Assembly: GCF_017991995.1 (NCBI RefSeq)
Contig: NZ_JAGOPN010000018.1
Coordinates: 91,225 to 155,224, forward strand
Source: Pseudacidovorax sp.
GTDB taxonomy: Bacteria; Pseudomonadota; Gammaproteobacteria; Burkholderiales; Burkholderiaceae_C
Reading direction: 5' to 3'
Length of the DNA stretch: 64,000 nt
The position numbers and the translations under genes are program-made. Positions within the stretch are counted from its first letter, which is position 1. Each line of letters starts with the position of its first letter. The notes under the pieces were generated by a model. That model saw nothing but the letters and a program-made list of their open reading frames with translations, was not told the DNA's origin and did not search any database. Below are positions 58,750 to 64,000 of the stretch, one piece after another.

Positions 58750-59508
58750 TCAGGGGGCCGAGCGCTGGCGCGCCTCGCGCACGCCCGAGCGCACTTCCTG
58801 CAGGCCGGCCAGGAAGGACCAGAACTGGTGGGCCCGCGCCTTCAGCTGGAAGTCGACTTCCCCGAACTGGTCCAGCGCGATGCCGGACATCCGGCTGTCG
58901 AAATCGGCGGCGGGCAGTTCGAGGTGGGCTTCGGATTCGGAGCCGCTGCGCACCACGGTCGCGCCGGCATGGCGGGCGATCTTGAGCATGGCGGTGTTCT
59001 CGCTCAGGGCATGGATGAACAGCATGCTCACGCCCTCGTTGCGGGCCACCATGACGGCGCGCTCGAAGAGCCGGCCCCCGTAGCCACGGCCCCGCGCGTG
59101 CTCGGACACCGAGACGCCGAACTCGGCGCAGCTGCCGTCCTGCCCGGTGGGCGCGAAGGCCAAGTGCGCCATGGCGATGATCTCGAGCCGGCGGTTGTAG
59201 ATGCCGAAGATCTCGTCGCGCTGGAAGTCCAGCCCGTCCACGTAGCGTTGAACCTGCTCGTCGGATGCGGCATAGCCGAAGCGCAGGTAGCGGTCGCGCT
59301 GGGAGAGCGCCAGCAGATGGGCCAGGATGCGGTGACGCTCGCGCGGTCCGACAGAACGGATGGGAACCAGCCCCGCGGCGGCACGGGGACGCAACGGACG
59401 CGCAGTGCCCGTCGGCGCGGGATCGGCGGCGACCACGCCGGGGCGCAGCAGTTGCACGCCGGCACGCACGGTCTGGACAAGGGCCTTGGGGAACATGGGG
59501 TCGATCAT
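58750..59508 (-). CDS. GNAT-family N-acetyltransferase
   Basis: A 252-residue protein with a GNAT acetyl-CoA domain at about 45-190 (AEFGVSVSEHARGRGYGGRLFERAVMVARNEGVSMLFIHALSENTAML, including R/Q-x-x-G-x-G/A as RGRGYGG). An N-terminal extension (about 1-45) and a C-terminal helical tail (about 195-252) flank it. The substrate is unknown. It often sits beside corC in this order of bacteria. Start Met 59508 or 4 codons later. Confidence 0.85.
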   Translation of the reverse strand: MIDPMFPKALVQTVRAGVQLLRPGVVAADPAPTGTARPLRPRAAAGLVPIRSVGPRERHRILAHLLALSQRDRYLRFGYAASDEQVQRYVDGLDFQRDEIFGIYNRRLEIIAMAHLAFAPTGQDGSCAEFGVSVSEHARGRGYGGRLFERAVMVARNEGVSMLFIHALSENTAMLKIARHAGATVVRSGSESEAHLELPAADFDSRMSGIALDQFGEVDFQLKARAHQFWSFLAGLQEVRSGVREARQRSAP

Positions 59509-59606
59509 AAGGGTTTTCCCTATAACTACCGATGAGGCGCTGTCACCGACCGGTCACGGGCACGGGGCATTCGCTGAAATGTTGCGGCGCAGCAACCTTT
59601 GAGCAC

Positions 59607-60080
59607 TCAGACCGGCACGGCGGTCGTCGCCTTGACCCTGTCGAGCACGAAGCTGGTCTTGCAATCCTGCACGCTGGGGTGTTTGAGCAGGGTGTCCATG
59701 ATGAAGCGGCTGTAGTGCGCCATGTCGGCCACGACGACACGCAGCAGGTAGTCCATCTCTCCCGTGAGCGCGCTGCATTCGACGACCTCGGGCCAGGCCT
59801 GGATGCTGGCGCGGAACAGGTCCATCGGGTTGCGCTTGTGGCTTTCGGTGTGTTTTTCGAGACGCACATTGAGGTAGGCGGTCAGGCCCAGGCCGACGGC
59901 TTCGGGCCGGACCAATGCGACATAGCGGTCGACCACGCCACTTTCCTCCAGCCGCCGCACACGCCGCAGCACCGCACTGGGCGAGAGGCTGACCTGCTCG
60001 GCGATCTGTTCGTAGGTGGCCCGGCCGTCGGCCTGGAGCAGTTGCAGGATGAGCCGGTCCTGCTTGTCGAGTGCGTGCAT
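59607..60080 (-). CDS. Lrp/AsnC-family transcriptional regulator
   Basis: A 157-residue regulator: HTH at about 5-50 (LDKQDRLILQLLQADGRATYEQIAEQVSLSPSAVLRRVRRLEESGVV) and the RAM/Lrp ligand-binding domain (about 65-150, with EVVECSALTGEMDYLLRVVVADM). Such proteins respond to amino acids. The start MHALDKQDR is clear. Targets cannot be read from context. Confidence 0.92.
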   Translation of the reverse strand: MHALDKQDRLILQLLQADGRATYEQIAEQVSLSPSAVLRRVRRLEESGVVDRYVALVRPEAVGLGLTAYLNVRLEKHTESHKRNPMDLFRASIQAWPEVVECSALTGEMDYLLRVVVADMAHYSRFIMDTLLKHPSVQDCKTSFVLDRVKATTAVPV

Positions 60081-60185
60081 GGGGCAATTCTTGCCGCGAT
60101 CGGCCGCGATGGCGAACGACGGCGCCCGGGCACCCTGCGTGGGACGGGCCCATCGCGACGCCTGCCGAGTGTGTTCGATGCCGCC

Positions 60186-61079
60186 TCAGTCTTCGTCCAG
60201 CAACGCCAGTGTCTCGGCCATGACGACCGTGTCGAAGGCCAGCTCCACATGGGCCAGGCCGTGGGCCGGCCGGTTGTCGGCGCCGGACAAGGTGGCGGTG
60301 TGCATGGGGAACACCATGTTGTCGCAGTTGGAGTACCAGCAGGTGAAGCGCGCGGGCGGGCAGGCGCGCTGAGCGACATCCAGCGCTCGCAGCCAGGCGC
60401 TGCCGATGCGCATCTCATGGCTGCTGGCGGCGCGGCCGACGCGCGCCGTCCAGGTTCCTGCATGCGGCGTGCCCAGCGTGACGATCCGGTGGATCGGCAC
60501 GCGTCCGCCGGTACGGCACCACCAGGCGCGGGCAACCAGCCCGCCCATGCTGTGCGCCACGAGCATCGGCGCCTGGCCGGTGGCGGCATGCACACGTCGC
60601 ACTGCGGCGTCGAGCGTGTCGATGAAACCGTCCAGGCCGCCCAGCGGCGGCTCCAGATCGACGGCGACGACGCATCGGCCTTGCGCCACGAGGCGGCTCA
60701 GCCAGGGGAGCCAGAAGCCCCGATTGCACGAAAAGCCATGAACGAGGACGACGCCTCGCCGGCCGTCCGGCGGCGGGACATGGTCCGGAATGCGGTTCGC
60801 GCGGAACGGCTGGCGCCACGCCCAGATTCGCGGCGACAACAGGCATTCGGCCCACCAGGCGCGCAGGAGCTGGGCGAGCGTCGCATGGGGCCCTTGGCCG
60901 CGTCGATTGACGACATTCGAGGCGAGGAATTCGGCGGCCAGCACCACGCCGTGCCCGCCCAGCAGCACCGCCCAGCCGCCGATGAGCCAGGACAGGGAAC
61001 GGGCTGCCGCAAAGCCGGTCCATGCCAGCGCCGTGAGGCACCACGCGGCGACGAACCACCGCTGCCATCTCGCGATCAT
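60186..61079 (-). CDS. Alpha/beta-hydrolase, lipase-like, membrane-anchored
   Basis: A 297-residue protein with two N-terminal hydrophobic helices (about 8-28 and 30-50) and an alpha/beta-hydrolase domain: VVLVHGFSCNRGFWLPWL (oxyanion region), AHSMGG with the nucleophilic Ser (about 190), and TLGTPHAGTWTARVG. The pattern resembles triacylglycerol lipases/esterases. The start at 61079 (MIARWQRWF) is preferred over Met codons 53 residues upstream, which would run into the leader of the divergent FadD gene. Confidence 0.87.
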   Translation of the reverse strand: MIARWQRWFVAAWCLTALAWTGFAAARSLSWLIGGWAVLLGGHGVVLAAEFLASNVVNRRGQGPHATLAQLLRAWWAECLLSPRIWAWRQPFRANRIPDHVPPPDGRRGVVLVHGFSCNRGFWLPWLSRLVAQGRCVVAVDLEPPLGGLDGFIDTLDAAVRRVHAATGQAPMLVAHSMGGLVARAWWCRTGGRVPIHRIVTLGTPHAGTWTARVGRAASSHEMRIGSAWLRALDVAQRACPPARFTCWYSNCDNMVFPMHTATLSGADNRPAHGLAHVELAFDTVVMAETLALLDED

Positions 61080-61169
61080 CGGCGCATGATCGCATGCGCC
61101 CCGGGCAAGCCCGGGGACCTCGGGCCAGGAGGCCATCCCACAATGCGGCAAGCAGAACCCGGAGACCGC

Positions 61170-62876
61170 ATGCATCCCTCCCACCTTCCCAGCTATCCGC
61201 CCGGCGTCCCCTTCGAGATCGATCCGGAGCAGTACCAATCACTGAACGCGTTGTTCGAGGCATCGTTCAAGACGCATGCCGAGCGCCCGTTCTCGGTCTG
61301 CATGGAACGCTGGATGAGCTACGGCGAACTGGACCGCCTGTCGCGCACGCTGGGCTGCTGGCTGCAGTCGCTGGGGCTTGAGCCGGGCGCGCGCGTGGCC
61401 CTGATGCTGCCGAACATCCCGCAGTTCGCCATCGCCATGGTGGCCGTGCTCCGGGCGGGCTACACCTGTGTCAACGTCAACCCGCTCTACACGCCGCGCG
61501 AGCTGGAGCACCAGCTGAGCGACTCGGGCGCGAGCGCCATCATCCTGCTGGAGAACTTCGCAGCGACGCTGGAACCTGTGCTGCTGCGCACGCCGGTCCG
61601 GCATGTGCTGCTGACCGCCATGGGCGATCAGCTGGGCGGCCTGTACGGCGTCTGGATCACCACGGCCGTACGCCATCTCGCCAAGATGGTGCCGCCCTTC
61701 AAGCTGCCCATCGACAGCGGCCACAGCGTCACCACCTGGTCAGACGCGATGGCCAGCGGCCGTGACCGCACCCTTGCCGCTGACGGGTGCACGCTCGATT
61801 CCATCGCCTTTCTGCAGTACACCGGCGGCACGACGGGGCGATCCAAGGGGGCCATCCTCACGCACCGCAACATCATTGCCGCGACGCTGCAGGCCGAGGC
61901 CTGGTTCGCCCCGGCCATGACCAAGGTGGGGGATCCGGCGCGCATCAACGGCATCGCGGCGCTGCCGCTGTATCACATCTTTGCGCTGACGCTGTGCCTG
62001 CTGGCCATCCGGCAGGGATCGCACATGACGCTCGTGCCCAATCCGCGGGACATCGGCAAGTTTGTCGAGGTGCTCAGAAAGCGGCCCTTCCATGTGCTGC
62101 CGGCGGTGAACACGCTGTTCAATGCCTTGCTGGCCCATCCGGCGTTCAAGAGCGTGGACTGCTCGCAGCTCGTGATCTCCCAGGCCGGAGGCATGGCGGC
62201 GTCGGAGGGCACAGCGCGTGCGTGGTTCGAAGCCACGGGCTGCGCGATGATCGAAGGCTGGGGCATGAGCGAGACCTGCGCCATCGGCACCAACAATCCG
62301 GTCACCAACACCACTTTCTCCGGCACCATCGGCGTGCCGTTGCCGAGCATCGAGATCGCGATCAAGGACGACGAGGGACGCACCCTGCCGGAGGGTGCGT
62401 CCGGGGAGTTGTGCATCAAGGGCCCCAACGTGATGGTCGGCTATTACGGCCAGCCCGAGGAGACCGCGGCCGCCTTCACGCCAGACGGTTTCATGCGCAC
62501 GGGCGACATCGCCGTCATGCTGCCGGATGGGCAGACGCGGATCATCGACCGCAAGAAGGACATGATTCTCGTCAGCGGCTTCAATGTCTTTCCGAACGAG
62601 CTGGAGAACGTGATTTCCCTGTGCCCTGGCGTGCTCGAGTGCGCAGCAGTCGGCGTGGCGGACGACAAGCAGGGCGAGGCGATCAAGGTGTTCGTCGTGC
62701 GCAAGGACGCCCAGCTAGACGAGGAGGCCCTCATGCGCTACTGCCACGCCGAACTCACCGGCTACAAGCGGCCCAAGTACATCGAGTTTCGCGACGCCTT
62801 GCCCAAGACCAACGTGGGCAAGATCCTACGGCGCGAACTGAGGCAGGACATTCGCAGCACCGCCGCGCATCATTGA
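61170..62876 (+). CDS. fadD: Long-chain fatty acid--CoA ligase (AMP-binding)
   Basis: A 568-residue adenylate-forming ligase activating fatty acids to acyl-CoA for beta-oxidation or lipid synthesis. P-loop YTGGTTGRSKGA (about 215), LPLYHIFAL, GWGMSETCAIG, GDIAVMLPDG and IIDRKKDMILVSGFNVFPNELE; C-terminal catalytic Lys in ALPKTNVGKILRRELR. The ATG at 61170 has CGGAGACC upstream. An MBL-fold hydrolase gene follows 11 nt later. Confidence 0.93.
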   Translation: MHPSHLPSYPPGVPFEIDPEQYQSLNALFEASFKTHAERPFSVCMERWMSYGELDRLSRTLGCWLQSLGLEPGARVALMLPNIPQFAIAMVAVLRAGYTCVNVNPLYTPRELEHQLSDSGASAIILLENFAATLEPVLLRTPVRHVLLTAMGDQLGGLYGVWITTAVRHLAKMVPPFKLPIDSGHSVTTWSDAMASGRDRTLAADGCTLDSIAFLQYTGGTTGRSKGAILTHRNIIAATLQAEAWFAPAMTKVGDPARINGIAALPLYHIFALTLCLLAIRQGSHMTLVPNPRDIGKFVEVLRKRPFHVLPAVNTLFNALLAHPAFKSVDCSQLVISQAGGMAASEGTARAWFEATGCAMIEGWGMSETCAIGTNNPVTNTTFSGTIGVPLPSIEIAIKDDEGRTLPEGASGELCIKGPNVMVGYYGQPEETAAAFTPDGFMRTGDIAVMLPDGQTRIIDRKKDMILVSGFNVFPNELENVISLCPGVLECAAVGVADDKQGEAIKVFVVRKDAQLDEEALMRYCHAELTGYKRPKYIEFRDALPKTNVGKILRRELRQDIRSTAAHH

Positions 62877-62887
62877 AGGCGACTCGC

Positions 62888-63880
62888 ATGGCGATTGAGT
62901 TGCCGGTCCAGATCACCGTCTTCGAGCGCGGCTGGCTGTCGTCCAACAACATCCTCCTGACCGGCGGGCGAGAGACGGTGCTGGTCGATACGGGCTACTG
63001 CACCCACGCGGACCAGACCCTTGCGCTGGTGCAGGACGCGCTCGCAGGTCGGACGCTCGACCGCATCGTCAACACCCATCTGCACAGCGACCATTGCGGC
63101 GGCAATGCGCAGCTGCAGGAGGCCTATCCCAGCGTACGGATCGGCATTGCGCGATCACAACTGGACAATGTGCGGTACTGGCGGGAAGAGGCGTTGACCT
63201 ACCGAGCCACCGGTCAGCAATGCCCCCGCTTTGTTGCTCACGATGCGCTGAGCCCGGGTGACGTGATGGAGATGGGGGACCTCGCCTGGTCGGTGGTCGC
63301 CGGTGCCGGGCACGACCCCCACGAATTTCTGCTCTTCGAGCCGGAGCACCGCATCCTGATCTCGGCGGATGCCCTGTGGCAGCACGGCTACGGGGTCGTC
63401 TTTCCGGAGTTGGAGGGCGAGGACGGCTTCGCCGACGTGGCCGCCACACTGGACCGGATCGAGGCCCTGGCGCCTCGGATCGTGATTCCAGGTCACGGCG
63501 CGGCATTCCTGGATGTTGAGGAAGCGCTGGTGCGTGCCCGGCGTCGCCTGGCGCAGCAGCGTGACGATCCTCGATCCCATGCCTGGCATGCACTGAAGGT
63601 CCTGCTGAAGTTCAAGCTGCTGGAGCAGCGCCGTGTCGAGCGCACGGCCTTGCTGGAGTGGGCATCCACCATGCCCTATGCAACAGCGCTGGGGATGATG
63701 CACTTCGCCGACGAGCCGCTGTCGGCGCTCATGGAGCGCGCCCTGGGCAGCCTGCTCAAGAGCGGCGCGGCTCACCAACATGAAGAGTGGGTCGAGGACG
63801 GCGGCCGAATTAGCGCTCGCACGATTGCAATGACGGCTGTTACGGCTGCCCAAAACAAAAAGCCCCGCAGCGATTGCTGA
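62888..63880 (+). CDS. Metallo-beta-lactamase-fold hydrolase, copy 2
   Basis: A 330-residue MBL-fold protein with NTHLHSDHCGGN (about 60-70), the HxHxDH site, and later ligands in GAGHDPHEF and ISADALW, IVIPGHGAAF. It follows fadD by 11 nt, so it is probably an acyl-thioester or lactone hydrolase in fatty-acid metabolism. Its TGA stop (63878-63880) lies inside the loop and stem of the terminator at 63857-63890; the last residues are Lys/Arg-rich because of this overlap. Confidence 0.9.
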   Translation: MAIELPVQITVFERGWLSSNNILLTGGRETVLVDTGYCTHADQTLALVQDALAGRTLDRIVNTHLHSDHCGGNAQLQEAYPSVRIGIARSQLDNVRYWREEALTYRATGQQCPRFVAHDALSPGDVMEMGDLAWSVVAGAGHDPHEFLLFEPEHRILISADALWQHGYGVVFPELEGEDGFADVAATLDRIEALAPRIVIPGHGAAFLDVEEALVRARRRLAQQRDDPRSHAWHALKVLLKFKLLEQRRVERTALLEWASTMPYATALGMMHFADEPLSALMERALGSLLKSGAAHQHEEWVEDGGRISARTIAMTAVTAAQNKKPRSDC

Positions 63881-63890
63881 GGGGCTTTTT
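63857..63890. terminator. Bidirectional terminator shared by the MBL gene and the rRNA operon
   Basis: AAAAAGCCCC (63857-63866) and GGGGCTTTTT (63881-63890) are perfect complements, with an inner CAGC / GCTG stem. A- and T-runs make it functional on both strands: for the plus-strand fadD-MBL mRNA and for the minus-strand 5S rRNA transcript. Confidence 0.9.
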
Positions 63891-63901
63891 GAGGGCTGTA
63901 A

Positions 63902-64000
63902 GAGCCTGACGATGACCTACTTTCACACGGGAGTCCGCACTATCATCGGCGCTGAGTCGTTTCACTGTCCTGTTCGGGATGGGAAGGAGTGGTACCAACT
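63902..64000 (-). rRNA. rrf: 5S ribosomal RNA, 3' part (cut by window edge)
   Basis: The reverse complement has the universal 5S features: AGTTGGTACCACTCCTTCCC, CATCCCGAACAGGACAGTG, ACGACTCAGCGCCGATGAT and the 3' end GGTCATCGTCAGGCTC. About 99 nt of the usual 115 are present, and the 5' end lies outside the window. It is the last gene of an rRNA operon transcribed toward the terminator at 63857-63890. Confidence 0.97.

Overview
The window is high-GC, densely packed DNA from a betaproteobacterium of the order Burkholderiales, most likely the family Comamonadaceae. This is inferred from the glyQ-glyS-gmhB-plsC-ygjP and corC-lnt blocks, the LldP/LldD pair, the AceK and LiuR-like MerR neighbourhood, the style of the dispersed GC-rich hairpin repeats, and a 5S rRNA with typical proteobacterial sequence. 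About 60 protein genes cover nearly everything. The window opens inside glgB and closes inside a 5S rRNA gene on the minus strand. I see no phage, insertion sequence, integrase, CRISPR array or tRNA.

Layout. 1-514: glgB start. 768-4262: an ECF sigma factor, its RskA-like anti-sigma factor, a secreted fasciclin protein and a divergent DUF3455 lipoprotein. Three look-alike promoters ([G/C]CATCC-N16-CGTA) precede the lipoprotein, sigma and fasciclin genes, so this looks like one autoregulated regulon. 4441-9570: the dabA-dabB inorganic-carbon pump with a divergent LysR regulator. 9592-13613: a TRAP transporter (dctQ-dctM-dctP, ending in a strong terminator) with a TetR gene, next to a small unknown gene. 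13675-20769: a ferredoxin, YchJ coupled to a hybrid histidine kinase, an acyl-CoA dehydrogenase, a PNPOx-like protein, an M20 peptidase and a thiolase. 20805-25132: aceK, beta-carbonic anhydrase, a LiuR-like MerR regulator and a divergent metallo-beta-lactamase-fold protein sharing a perfect palindrome. 25239-36655: a leucine-rich-repeat/protein-kinase fusion, a second PNPOx paralogue, AraC, OpgD, an SDR, an EamA transporter, two LysR regulators and the lactate genes lldP-lldD.

37301-42881 (ygjP, plsC, gmhB, glyS, glyQ) and 56230-59508 (lnt, corC, GNAT) look like two halves of a block that is usually contiguous in Burkholderiales. Between them lie about 13 kb of accessory genes: a lipid-phosphate trio (diacylglycerol-kinase-like, metallophosphoesterase, PAP2), a HigBA-like toxin-antitoxin pair whose toxin seems frameshifted near its C-terminus, a periplasmic asparaginase, and a RutR-like TetR followed by an apparent catabolic operon (flavodoxin-fold reductase, cytosine-deaminase-like amidohydrolase, creatininase-family hydrolase, ABC importer, FAD-linked oxidase). 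Its substrate is unknown, probably a small cyclic amide or N-heterocycle. The end of the window has Lrp, a lipase-like hydrolase, a FadD ligase, a second MBL hydrolase, a shared bidirectional terminator and 5S rRNA.

The intergenic DNA carries several structured repeat elements: a ~490-bp element with long inverted termini (2971-3460), a 248-bp element with 30-bp inverted termini and internal hairpins (36761-37008), a 20-bp perfect hairpin (37131-37189), and a dispersed hairpin family whose copies differ by compensatory changes (19384, 46568, 51864). The strongest candidates for something new are the ECF/fasciclin/DUF3455 regulon with its matched promoters, the creatininase-amidohydrolase-FAD-oxidase operon, and the LRR-kinase fusion.
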